Positions 13,801 through 26,920 of a stretch of DNA of 64,000 nucleotides are shown one piece after another; positions within the stretch are counted from its first letter, which is position 1; each line of letters starts with the position of its first letter. A program made the position numbers and the translations under genes. This DNA is from Mesaphorura yosii (taxonomy: Eukaryota > Arthropoda > Collembola > Poduromorpha > Tullbergiidae). Under the pieces are notes generated by a model, which saw only the letters and a program-made list of their open reading frames with translations, did not search any database and was not told where the DNA came from. The stretch spans positions 394,517-458,516 of the forward strand of contig WIXG01000017.1 in assembly GCA_009869945.1 (NCBI GenBank), read 5' to 3'.

Positions 13801-16800
13801 TTCGTTCCTCGTTTTCTTCTTCGCTTGACTCACTCGAGGGTTGCGCTGAGTTCGAGTTTGGAGGGTGAAAGATTTCTCTGGAGACCTATATTTCCATATA
13901 ATTTCAAAAGGAAAAAAAAGAAACCCTCGGGCAGGCTATCAGTCTTGAAATTCTCGTGGCTCGTCACAAAGAAGCTGCAAAGAGAGAATTTTGCTGCCTT
14001 TCCCTTCTTAATTCTCCATCTTCCAGCTTTGGCTCGCTTGCTTGCTTTGGCTTTCTCCTGTGGATTGTGGGTTCTCTACTCAAAACTGCAACTACAAAGC
14101 TACCAACAAGCTGTTACAAGACAGCAACAACTTCCTCAAACCCACCAACTTGCTTTCGCTTCTTCATTCGACTCGTATCGCAATCGCACTTCATGATGAG
14201 GTGGCACGGCAGTGCACAACAACAATGCAATGTGTCTCCAGAGACGACACGAGAGGAGTAGATGCGCTCGCGAGTGCATTCAATTCAAGTCGACGAGGAA
14301 GTTATTTCCTTATTAAAACACCCCGCACAAAGGAAAGTCTGAGATGGCTAACCATCTCACGCGGTACGCGGTATTGAAAATTGAGTGTCGAATTTGGAAT
14401 TTGAATCTTGTAACCAAACCAGAACGACGCAACGCAAGAAACGTGGTGCTTTTGCTGCGCTTACTAAGCAAATTGTAAATAACGACGGAGAAATTGAAGC
14501 CAGCCTGAACGCGAACGCGTTGATGTTGATGCTGTTGATGATGATGATATTTTCTATAAGAAGATGATTGCTTTACTGCTTTTGCTTTACTCGGCGCATC
14601 TTCTTAAATTTACTCCCGCACCGGATTCATTCACATCTTCTCTTCGTCGCCTCTGGAAAAATAAACTTGGCTGGGCTCAAACGAAACTTGTCTTTGATCA
14701 TTTTCTATTGATTTTGTAATAAAATATGATGTGATGGGTTTTGAAGAGATAAACGTAGAGCGGTGTAGTGCGGAGCACAACAATAAGATCCCATCAAATT
14801 TCGTATAATATATTGACACAACAGGAACAACTCATCCTCCACTTTGCATACGCAACATAACCTGGCGTGGCTCGGCTCGAATTCGGCATATATCCCCCGA
14901 AATGCTTCGCCATATTTTATGAGACCAATTTTACGCTGTCGCTCTGACTGTCTTCTCACAAAGCTCGCCATTTCGCGTGGCATGGCGTAATAAAATCATG
15001 TACGCAATCTTCTTCAGCTTCATTGCTCTGCCTGCAAGCAATGCAATGCAATGCAGACGAGATGTAAAGAGACCGGGCAGACAAGCATGGAATTGTCCCT
15101 ATTTTTCAATTTTTGACTCGAGCAAGCAGAAAATGAAGGCTGGGCTGAAGAATTCCAACTCACAACTTGCTTTGTTTTTCTAAGCTGAATTTCGTATTCG
15201 GAACGGCAATCAGAGATAAAGAAATGCTAAACCTGAATAATGGAATGTAGGAGCACATAGATCATGATATTAGGCAGGATTCCTGCCGAAGCATTGCCGC
15301 ATTTGCATTGGTAAATTGAAATGGCTCAATTTTTCGTTTTCGCAAAGAACTCGCAGTGAGCACGCTGCTGCTCAGATGTGCCAAAACATTTGTCTCTTTC
15401 ATTAAGCCAGTACAGGCACAATTTGGCTGGCTGGCATGCTGTTATGATTTATTGCCTGTATCGCCATACATTTTGTACTTGCACACTTACTGTGTGATAC
15501 GAATCTGCATGTTAACAACATTGCAATGCTACACGGCAGTACACTGGTTTATGTCACAGATGAAATCTGCTCTGCCCACTCGCTACAGGCTCAATTCAGG
15601 CATGCCCAGCCAACCAGCAATGATAATAAATGATGACCGATCAAATTAGGAACAAATTCAATTATTCAGACTCACTGAATTGGCATTGAAAAAATTAATG
15701 AATTAAATTACAGAACACACTGCCAAGTGCTGCCAAGCCAAGCACCAACGCGTACTGCTTCTGCCAAACAGGAATTGCAGTGCGTATGCGTAAGGATACC
15801 GTTTGTGAATTGAAAAACAAGATGTTCAATTACAGCAGCACAGACACACAAACAGCGAAACAGCAACAGCAGCATCGTGATCTCTCCGAGTTCAATAACT
15901 GTCTCTTTATCTAATCAATTGTGCAGCAAGCAACAGGCAACAGGCAAGAATTAGTGCGAGAAGAGAACGTGAAACAAAGGCGAGACGGCCGGGACGGGAA
16001 ACAAAAAATCAAGTTGAACAACGTGATCTCGATGAAACAATACGGCAATAATAATACAATAATATTTGAAAACAAGAAAATGCTTTTGACTTTGACTAGA
16101 CGAAGGCCAGGCCGGGCCAGGCCAACTTCATGAAAATTGAAATATGAAATGATACCTGTTAAAAATTATTTTGTAATCATTTCTGCCCTGAGATGCGGTT
16201 CAGAAACAGCACGAAATTCGACTGGCAGCATTAATATTATGAGAATATGAGAAAAGGGTGAACCACAACTTGGAATAGACTGGACGTGGACTCAGCAAGT
16301 ATGATTTTGAGAGTAAAAAAGGTTAAGGCTCCCTGCGTCGAGAATGTTGCCCTTTCGATGATGAATGTAATTGCTAAAAACAAATAATACAATTTAGCCT
16401 AGCCTGGCCCTTAACATGCAAGCACGCCACGCCATGCATGAGAGCCTGCCTGAACCGAGCCATGCCATGATACGATGCTATCATCTCATCTCCTGCGTTG
16501 CTGCATCATTACTTTCATTACCCAGACTGTGAGACTGAGACTTCTTGGGCTTGACAACTGGAATCTTTTCCATTTCTTACTTTTAAAAAATGTAACTTCA
16601 CATTCATGATAGCAGGGTTCATTCGTTATTATTCCATGCACTCTTCGTCTTCGTCTACGAATTTAGGGACTTCTTCCTCGCATTCGCAGTCAGCTTCGAG
16701 ATGCGAAGGATGCATGGAGAGAGAAGTCGTCTAGTCACAGTGGAGAAAGCAAATCATTCCATTTGTGACTCAGGTAGGGGGCAGCCAGCGACCCAGCCAG

Positions 16801-17641
16801 ACACTCTCAACTCTGAAAGTCACAGCACAATTCTCACAATACGTAAATCTGACGTCGAGTCATTTGCATTGCTAATCAGCCGAGTAAATGAGTGCAAGAT
16901 TTTTTCACCCTTCAAACCAGGCGTTGAGGCGTTGTCCCACGACTACAAAGAATGCAATGGTTAAATTCTGCTGTGCACTGCGTCATCTGGCACGACATTG
17001 GCATGGCACGGAGTCAAGCCAGAATCAGAATCCGAAATCCAGAAATTAAACCACGCAGCGACGCGTGAACGTGAGCGTGACTTGACGTGACGGAGCCTTG
17101 TTGACAATAATGAATCAATATTTAATCTTACCTTACGCTTGATACAATGCTGAATGCTGAACGGGATTACGCGTGTGGGTTAGTGCTTAATCCAGCTGTA
17201 ACTGCAAGCTGCCGTTGTGGAACTGTAACAAAACAAGAGCCAAGCATGATTTTAGATATTAGAATTGCACAGCACAGAAAGTACAGCACACATGGTTATG
17301 AAATATTTGACGAGAGAAAGTAGAAGCAGATGCACTAAAAGCTGGCTGGCTAGGTTAAGCGTATTCCTAAATTCGTCGTCTCGTACGAGTAAAGTAGCAA
17401 GCAGTAACAAAACATGAGAGTACTACAGACTAATTAATTTTGCAGTAGTGAGTCAGTCAGTCATCTCACAACGCAAGTCTCGTATCATAGTCCTCAGTAA
17501 AAGTAAGTAGCAGTAAAGTGAGCGAATGTCGACACATGGGAGTTTATGATTAGAACCGAACCAGAATTAGAACTATGGCGTAACAAAACATTTTACAACC
17601 CGGGCATGATGAAAATACGGCGGGCGGTGAGTCGACGAGTG

Positions 17642-17716
17642 TATAAAAGTTCCATCAGCTCTGGTGCTCTAGCCCCAGCTGCAACATTATTATTACGTTT
17701 CCCTGCCGGTAAGTAC
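17642..17716 (+). promoter_or_regulatory. candidate TATA promoter with short first exon and donor site
   Basis: TATAAAAG lies at 17,642-17,649. About 60 bp downstream, CTGCCG is followed by GTAAGTAC, a near-ideal 5' splice donor at about 17,709. The arrangement resembles a promoter with a short non-coding first exon on the plus strand. I could not identify a matching downstream exon, and TATA-like strings occur by chance, so this is a weak call. Confidence 0.2.
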
Positions 17717-20326
17717 TAAATTCCGAAAGTTATTAGTTTCCTCACACTCACGTGCAGTGCACGCATTGCTCCAGGTATGATTTGGATCGAGTGTGGGTTA
17801 TTAAAGTCAAGTCCGATTCGCTTTTGCCATTCGCAGTTGGCAGTTTGTTATGATTACAGGCACTTCGCACCAACAGCACTCATGAAGAGTCGAGTCATCG
17901 AGTCAAGTGCCTACCGCGTCCGTGCGGCAGTGCTGATAAGGCTGACTAAGTGCGTAAATGATTTCCAGCCAGGAAATAAATAAATGGATTTGGAATTCCT
18001 GTTTTTTATCTGCACGCTTCAGGAGAGCTGCCGATGAGACTTGAAGAAATGGCAATGACGACTCGGAAGCATTCATCTTGGAAGAACTGCGTTTGGTACT
18101 CGGTTTGGCGTCTTTCGCTCGGCTCATTGAATCCAGCATCTCAGTTACGCGATGGCGATGTCAATATTTATTATTATTCTCATAATAAGTTTTTGTGGTC
18201 TGGGAAAATTCGGGAAATGACGTGACTCAGCGCGATGGCAGGCACTGTTCAAACAAAATCAAAATACTAAACAAGCATGGGCCGGCCGAGACTACGACTC
18301 CGGGCAGTTCGAATCTCTATTGCCAGGTTCACTCGGGCATTCGGGGTTGGGTTCGAGAAGTGTTCAGTGGACAAGGCATTTGACATTTCGACAGTTTCGA
18401 CTTGGCCATTTGGTTCAGTTGATTCTTGCTTTTGTGGTTTACTGTTCTCATTTGTCTGACGCCCGCCGTTTTAAAAAAATAAATTACACCCAACTTGCTT
18501 GGACAAAAACAAAGATGGTACGACATGATTTTTGGTTTAATGGGGGTTTTGTCTAAATTAACAGATTTAACCCGAGGTTGACCCAGAAGCGGGCAGCCAC
18601 AATGTAGTTGTTCTTTGTAATTCGCATAGATTCTCATTTACATTTAACGCTTTAACTTCCACAATACGAACTTTATAAGCGAATTAAGAGTCAGCAAAGC
18701 ACAGTCAGAAGAGTCCAAGGAGCAGGCAAGAATCGCGGCGGCGGCGGACACGTTTAATCTTTCCCAACAGGGTAGCCACGTACGGCCGTACGGCAAGAAA
18801 ATGGGATAGGGAGACGACAAAAGTGTAATCAGGACAAATTGTCTCATTTCTCTCCTTCACTGGCCCAAACCCTCCACCGCATACGAACGAACGAATAAAA
18901 TAAGCATTCACGAACCGCGAATCGCGAATCGGAGCGAGCGAACAAGAGCCGAAACAAGAATCACGGTGCACGACTCGGGACGACGATTCATGACATAACC
19001 ATTTTATTCATGGAATGGCAAGACGCAAGACGCACGGCGCAAGAAATTCAACAAATTTGTATTATGGCTTTAGTGGGTACGCATCCATTACCAATGTCGC
19101 TGGTCCCGTCGTTATTCTGTGCTATGCTTTCTTGGGTTGCTGACCCAAGAAAAGAAAGCGGAAACCTAGAAAGAAGGCAAAAACAGAAATCCGAAGGTAG
19201 AGTTATAAGATGCGACAGGGGAGCTGTTCTTCATTTGTAATTGGAAAAAGTGTAATTTAATGGCTTTTCCTGTGTTACATTACAACACCTTTCACCGACC
19301 GAGCCACCAGCAGCGAGCCACAAAGCAGTAAACAGCGTGGCTTGGCCACCACCACCGCGGTCGCCAAATAAGAAATAAACTTTCGTCTCATCGCGTCCGC
19401 CGCCGTTGTCTTCGCCATCGTCTTGCAGTTAATTACATCACGGAGAACAAGCGGAGGGCAACTTGTCTTCATTCCACACTTCAAAATGCGCGCATGCTGG
19501 AGTTCCAAATCAACTTTTAATTAACTGGGCTCCATTCCTCCCCAAAATTGTACAAGTTTTGATGATGATAAATAATGTACGCGTACAAACTCTGTGCCCG
19601 TGCCCGTGTCAGTACAGGCTCTGAAATTACTTACTGGCAGTGTGTTTTAACGTTTCGTGTTTCATTTCAACTTCACCATTTCGTGCATTGTTCGTGTATA
19701 TGATGATACAATTTCTTTAAAAAGGTGGTGAGACGAGCCAGTAACAAGTTACCAACTCGGACTGGAAGTGGAGATGCGTGCCAATCTTTCTGGCCGAGTC
19801 GGCCGAATTTCGTGGAAGTGGAAAGGAAGCCCCAACGAAGCTACGCCACGCAGCATTACATGTCTTGTCTTGTAAACTATAATCATCGTGCACGGTCGAG
19901 TTGAGACAAAACACAAAATCTTGCGTAACGATCAGAATTCAATCCATCCAAAATGGGTTCAAGTCTTTTACGCTCCGCTATCACTATCGCAGAGGCAAAA
20001 GCAGAGGCAGACAGGACAGAAGGACTGGTTTTTGAGGCCAAAATAATGGATGGCCAGACCACACTTAATAGCGGGTTACGGTTAGGAGAAAAGGAGCATG
20101 CATGCATACATGAAATAGATTACAGAAAAAGATGTTTCACTTGGCAAATTGATGATGATGGGCTACCAGAAAGTAGAAACGGAGTGCAGTAAAGCAAAGA
20201 AAATATCAACAACATGCAACCTGTACGGCAACGGCAACGAAGGCCAGGCCAGGACATTGAACAATACAATTCCATTACATTTACAATTGTAATGGCAGTG
20301 GCAGTGGCCGTGGCATGGCATGATAG

Positions 20327-20344
20327 CCGACCGACCGACCGACC
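20327..20344. repeat. (CCGA)n microsatellite
   Basis: Four and a half tandem CCGA units. A second array of the same class lies at 30,637-30,652. Confidence 0.85.
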
Positions 20345-21062
20345 AGAATACAATCAAGATAAATAAAATACTTATAATAATTGTCTGTGAGGCTGTGTCG
20401 GTTCGGCTCTGGGAGACTTTCTAAAGTGGTTGTGGCTACACCACCAAAAACCAGACCAGGAACCATGTAATTCAAGGAATTGACCGAATCCGTAAAAGTT
20501 CTCACACAATTATTACACGAAAGAGCCAAGAAACTGTGGCCCGCTCGTAAAATCGCCACTCGATCGCGTCTCGCACTCGCGTCCCTTCGTCTTTCGCTGG
20601 CATTTGCCGGTCGTGCGATGGTTTCTCATTCCTCACGGAATTTCTTTCGCTGTCGCCCTCGAAAATGACGATGTAATATGTATGAGAATGACATGACAAT
20701 TCTATTCGGTAAAGCACAGGCCGGTGAAGCCCCGAAAACCGCAACCGGGCTGGTGTTTGACTTTGTCCTGTCAGTTTAGTGTTGGTTAGCAATTCATTCA
20801 TGAACCGTACCATGGCATGGCTTGGCTTGGCGTAGTGGCAGTGGCGTGGCGCATAATAAATAAATTCGGTGCAAGTGTAAAGAAGCGGAGAGGCAAACAT
20901 GCAACACAACGGAATCCAACGCGACGCAAACACAAATGACCCCTGAATACATGCACTGCACAAGTTTAATTAAAATGACGAAACTGAAAACTCGAGAGTC
21001 GCGTAAACGCAAAGCAGTGTGCTTTTGCCTCGTAATTGTGCCTTTGTTGTTGTGGTGGTGGA

Positions 21063-21086
21063 ATGATGTATGATGTATGATGTATG
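21063..21086. repeat. ATGATGT heptamer tandem repeat
   Basis: Three perfect copies of ATGATGT followed by a partial copy. Confidence 0.85.
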
Positions 21087-24000
21087 CAAGCGAACGCGAA
21101 CAGAAACTGAAACAAGGGACACACACGAGCCAGCGAGGAATGTGTACACATAATTTGATCTCCGTGCGGTGCGGTCAATACAAACACAACTGGAATGTAG
21201 GTGAACTCGCACTTGCATGGTACAGTGTACAAAGTTTACTGTTTGCTTAATGGAGAAACGTGGAACTCATTAAGAGAAAGTTGGGCCGTTGTTCCCAAAC
21301 TACTTGTACACATGTAGCGATGTAACGTAGCATGTAACGCGTACGCGTATGTAGAAGATCAATTATTTAGACGGCCAGGCACTTAATTCTCAGTGAGCCA
21401 GCCTAAATGGCCGGCCACTCGCATAGCAGCTTTTTGCCTTCTTCGACAATGCACAATGCAATGCAATGTGTACAAAGTGCTCACGAAGTTTAATTTCCCA
21501 GAATCCCATCCGTCCAACTACAAAGGGAAATATAAACTCGCAACGAAAACAGGGCGACTCGATGCAGGATTGACTTTCTCCGTGCCGGTCGGTCACTACC
21601 AGAGTCCGAGTCGTAGCGCGGCGAGGGCCAGGTCGAGCTAATGCGTCATCTCACTGACATATAACTTCTCATTTATCAAAATGGATTTTAATCCTTTCTG
21701 TCATACGCTAATAAAAAATTATCACAAGTCCTTTGTTCTTATATGACCCTCGGTTCGTGAAATGGAGTAGAAAACGGCCAAGAAACGCAACGCATCGTAG
21801 TCGCAAGTCGCAGGCGTTGAGCGCCAGGCTCACGACTCGATTCACACACTCATGGCTCATACGCTCATGCCTCATGCGAGCCACGCCATAGTCCTTACCG
21901 TCGTTGTCTCATGTTGTAAAACTCCACAGGGAAATTATACGCGCCATAAAAGCCAAAGCCCGAAATTCTTTTTTGTGTTTATTGTGCGTATGAATAATAA
22001 TAAACTTCCAGCGAAATAATAAATGCATAAAACCCTGCATTGCCTGAACGCGGTGAGCGGTGACGGTGACTGGTGACATGCGATGCAGGGCAGGGCAGTG
22101 GATTTGAATTCGAGAATTTTACAGCGGACATTGCATTGATTAGCCAAGAACCCGTTTTAGGTTTTAGTTTTAAGGTTGGCTTTGCTTCATTTCGTGTCAG
22201 GCATTTTTCTGTACTTGGCATTCGCATTCTCGAGCGGACTTTTATGACTGTTAATTCATTTACGAGTTCTGCCTGCCTGCCATGAAATGCAGGCAAAGTC
22301 TTTGTCGTGTCGTAAATACGCTTAAGGCTTAAGGTTTACATTTGACAATGACGCATGACACATTAAACGAGCCAAGCTTGCAGCCCCGCCAAAGCTTGAA
22401 GACAAGATTTGGATTACAAATTGGAAATGTAAAATGTAAATTTGTCGCTCCAATTTAAAATCAGACTGATTTTTCTGTCTTGCTCGCATTATTGTGGGAT
22501 TACTGCTTGGTATTCCGACGAGGTGTTCATCTCGCTGCGTTGCTATTCAAATGCAGATTGTAAACCACGCGCGCAATGAATAGGAAATTCAATGAATGAA
22601 TTAAATGTTGTACTGCATTACATATTGTACATGAATCATTGTAAAGTGGGTACAAAATGCGAGACGAGATGTTATCTCGTGAGATTACGTGTTTGTTTCT
22701 TTCTCCTTTGCTTTTGCTATTGCTTTCTCTTGCTTTTGCTGTTGCTTGGAATTTTATTACCACGCGTAGTGCGATTGGTTTACAACGCGTACCGCGTATG
22801 TATAACCACGCAGCAACACAACAAGGAAAGAAATTCATCCGTGAATACCTTCTGAATACTAATAACGTTTGAGTACACGCTCGCGTTATCATCTCGCTTC
22901 ATCGTGGCTGGGAAAGGAAATGTTGGAACAACGCAAGCCAAAGCCAAGCCAGTCAAATCCTTTCCCCCATTGCTTTTACTCATTGCAAGTTTTTACATTT
23001 TACTATTCTACTGCTTTCACTCGTACCAACACGCATGAGAGATGCAAATTTGTGGAATTTTGTAGAATTTCTTGTAACAAGTCAACAATGTGATGCAGCG
23101 CAGACACAAAATACCCTCAAACGGATTATGTAAACCATCACACATAGCATGCAAGTACGAGCGTTTCGTACAGAATGAGTAAAGTTTATGACTGCCAACA
23201 TAACACCCTGGCATAATAAATTGATGTGTGCTCACGTCGAGCGCGGAGAAAATGAAACTCAACACCAACGAGGAGATGAGAAAAAGATAAATTAAATGTT
23301 CCAGAGTCATAAAAGGAGTTTTAAAAATGGAAGGAAGCAGGAAAAGACAAGGCAAGGCGAGACTTCGTTGAGGAAGGAAGGAAGAATAAATTGGATCTGT
23401 ATTTAAAGCAATAGCGAATCTACCGTAAAACCATGCCGTACAGTATGTTATTATTACGAGATCCGAATCTTGGCGCTAGCCTTGGTGTTGGTCTCGAGTA
23501 TGAAGGTGTGTATAAACCCGGTCGCTGCATTTGTATTACAATGAGACTGAATCTGCCGAGGAACCGAAGCGATAACGAAAAAGAAATCTAATTATTCCTC
23601 AAAATCTTCACGTCTCGTCGCTCTTCGAGTCGGTCGCAGCCTCTTCAAATTGAGTTGGAGATAAAAATCGAGTGCGGGTACGAGTACGAGTGAGAAAGTG
23701 GAAGCACCTGCATCTGCTTCAATACAAGCCCACCCGCATAATCACAGCTTTACTTTGGCCTCTTCGCATTCGCTTCCGCTAGTACACAACACAAAAGAAT
23801 ACGGAATCGGGTGCAGTGCTATGCAGAAGGAAAGGAAATCATCTGACAGATGAAAGAAACTAGACGAACGAAAATGAAAACGAAAAGAAGCTGCCAATGT
23901 CACTTGTGCTGCATGCTTTTTGTGTTGTATTTTTCTTTCGCTTTTTAGCGTGGTCTCCGCGACGCGACGCGATGCAACGACTTCCTCAAAGCTCAGACAC

Positions 24001-26666
24001 ATAAAGACGAATTCACCGTTCACATCCAGGTTCACATGAGAGAAAGTTTTATAGAAAACGGTCTGGGTCTCTTCTTATTGTTGCCCTCCGATCAGTTTTT
24101 CTTTGAATTGGATTCATACTCATTTCGCCTGCATTTCAATGCGGAAACGTGGAAGGAAATGCATGGATGCATGCTTGGAAGTGTTATGCGAATGTGGGAA
24201 GAGCACGAAAGAAAGGAGAATTCTAAACATGTATATTTTGGACCAGGCACAGACCAGTATAATTTAGTTTACTTTCTTCTCGTTTTGCTATATTGTTAGT
24301 ACACATGAACACAGCCAATACGGAAGAGATTCCATTCCAGTGTGTGTAAAAGGCTAACACAAGCACAATGAATGAAGAAGTCTTGCCTGCCCTGAGTGTC
24401 TGTCTGACGAGTGAAAGTGAGTTCATGGCATACATGCGTTCGTGTGTATTTCTCGCATACGCGAACGCGTTCTCTTGACTTGACACGATCAATGTCAGTC
24501 GGCTCGAATGAAATCCTTCAAGCAGGCACAGGCGAGCGAGCAAGCAAGCAGGGTGAAGATAATCCTGCAACGCTAATAAAACACCTTCACTTCGTCTTCT
24601 TCTCTGTCTGTCTCCGTCTAACCTTTCTCTTTCCAGCCCTGCCCTGTAGGGGAAAGAGTTCAACTCAATATTATCGTTGCGATTATGCTGCTCGGAGAGA
24701 TGCGCTTCGCTGAGAGCAGCACGCGAGTCGAAGCATCCATGCATACTCGTGCTCGTACTTCATTTGATCTCTTTCTCTTCTTCATCTGAGTCTGCTGAAT
24801 ATTTTGCATCGTTAATTTGAACCGTCGCGTCGTGTCCTGACACGCCAAGTCTGCTGACCATGATATATGGGTCAATGTAATGGGAAAACTCTGCCTGTGG
24901 TCCATTCAACTTTCTTCGGTACTTTTATGGCATTGGCAGCCGAGCAGTAGAGAAGAGCATCAATTACTCTCATGTTTGTCTTCGGCATGCTCGTGCACTT
25001 GTTAATATATTTAACATAAAAATTTACAACACAACAAGCCGAATTTGTTCATAAATTTCTATTTACTGTGCCAGAGCATGCAAAACTTCGTTGGAGAAAC
25101 GACAAAAGTAAAAGTAAACTTTTGCCATCAGTCTGCTTCGTCTTGGCCGACTCGCCGATGCGATACGACGGAATTGGAAGCTGGATTGTATTTTTTGGCA
25201 TTTTTGCTGAAACCGCACTGCTGAGAAAAGTTTTGCCCTCCATGAATTAATGCTGTACAGAAGTTTCTTTCTCATGACGCCACGCTGTACGGCAGTTCGG
25301 TACAGGAAATAATCCACTGCCAGCCAACGCGATAAGCGACGCGTGACGTGACGCAACACGCAGCACATGGCACAGGACAATATTATAAGCACTACGAAAT
25401 ACGCGATGCGATACGCGAAAGATATCACTTTAAATTTCCTCCGGAAAAAACTTTGAACCTTCTCCCCGTTCAACCAGCGCCAGGATGAGGATTTAAGCCG
25501 AGGCACTTCAGCCCGAAGCCTGAGCTGCGATTGTATTGGCATTAGCTATGCAAATAATATATTCAAACTCAAATATTGATTCATTCACAATTCACAGTTC
25601 TTCGTGGCGTCTTTTGAAAATGATTTACTGGATGCAGAACACGAGACATGACTCAATACTGCCGAAACTGCAGCTTCTGCTGTTGGCTGTGTGGAGAAAG
25701 ACTTTCAATATCCGAGCCGTTGTTGGTAACATATTGCAAATAGACAGGAGCTGGGAGCTTGACTGGAAATATTTTGTAATATATTTAAATTCACCCTCAT
25801 CGAGCCGTGCAGTGTAGCAGTGTCGTTGTCTCAAGCTCCATTCATTTTCATCATCAACACGGTTTGGGTTTGGGCTTGATAGATCCACGACGCGAAAAGC
25901 GATCCACTCCTTGAGCAAACTCTGCTTCGTCCTCGCCTCATCTGCGTGTACGGCATGGCAGAGATTTAATAATAAAGATGTAAAGACAACAGCCACATCA
26001 GAGCTTACTCTTATGGTTACAGCTACGAGCGGAACAGAAAGCGGAAAGAGCCAATGAGTAAATAAAAAGATTACATTTACTCAGACCCGGAGCTCAGCCC
26101 AGCTAGGCCCACAGCGGAGTGAAGTGAAGGGGTTATCTTCATTCTTACCATTCTAACCTTCTTCATTCATTTCATGTCGTGTTCGTGTGTTTATGAAGCC
26201 AGCAGCCTTGGCTTGCCTCGGCAAATCGTAAATATTAAACTGAATCTTACTCGTATTTGTATTTGTTCCTCTTTCGCAAGGGCGACGCAGGCAGGCACAG
26301 CATGTTGCCAGATTATATTTCAATTGTTCGTGCTTAATTTCATTATTGCACATTTCAATACGACCACCGCCAACGCCGACGTGTCAGGCCACAAATTGTG
26401 TACAATTGGCAATCAACTACGATGCAGTGCGGCCTGCATTCAAACTCGATCACATTTGCGCCCAGTCCTAGCCCGACCCGAGTATAAATACAATGGTAAT
26501 CTTAATCACAGTTTGACGAGAGTGTGGGGCAAGGCAAGGCAGGCAAGGGGAAGAAAGTTCAAGGGGTAAAAATGTATTATGACTCATTCAATTCCCGTTG
26601 GACAAGCAGAAAGAAGAATCAGGCAAAGTGATGCAGGGAAATGCAGTAGTCATATAGAATCTATGT

Positions 26667-26681
26667 GACTAGACTAGACTA
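26667..26681. repeat. inverted copy of the TCTAG-T word repeat
   Basis: GACTAGACTAGACTA is the reverse complement of the TAGTC-triplet core found at 32,428 and 43,457. Confidence 0.5.
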
Positions 26682-26788
26682 ATGCTCTGCTCTGCTCTGA
26701 CAAGGCAATGAAAGGCAGGCAATGAACCACTTTCACTAAAGTTCATTTTGGAATTTTTAGAATTGAAAATGAAAAGCCTTTGCAGTGT

Positions 26789-26804
26789 AGGCAGGCAGGC
26801 AGGC
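26789..26804. repeat. (AGGC)4 microsatellite
   Basis: Four perfect tandem AGGC units. An AGTC array follows about 100 bp later. Confidence 0.85.
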
Positions 26805-26903
26805 AAAGACGAGGATGGGACGGGACGTTGACGAGAAGAGATTGTGAATGATGGTGATGACGATGAGTTCTTCGTGCTCGCGCCCGCGTTTAGTTTCGGA
26901 ATG

Positions 26904-26920
26904 AGTCAGTCAGTCAGTCA
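26904..26920. repeat. (AGTC)4 microsatellite
   Basis: Four tandem AGTC units in simple-sequence DNA. Confidence 0.85.

Noticed and set aside
18300-18320. tRNA-like B box (GTTCGAATC) and a similar one near 9,615
   Set aside because: No matching A box, acceptor stem or cloverleaf could be traced upstream.
24223-24744. 173-codon minus-strand open frame
   Set aside because: Arg-, Ser- and Leu-rich with no recognisable motif; length is within chance for this stretch of low stop density.
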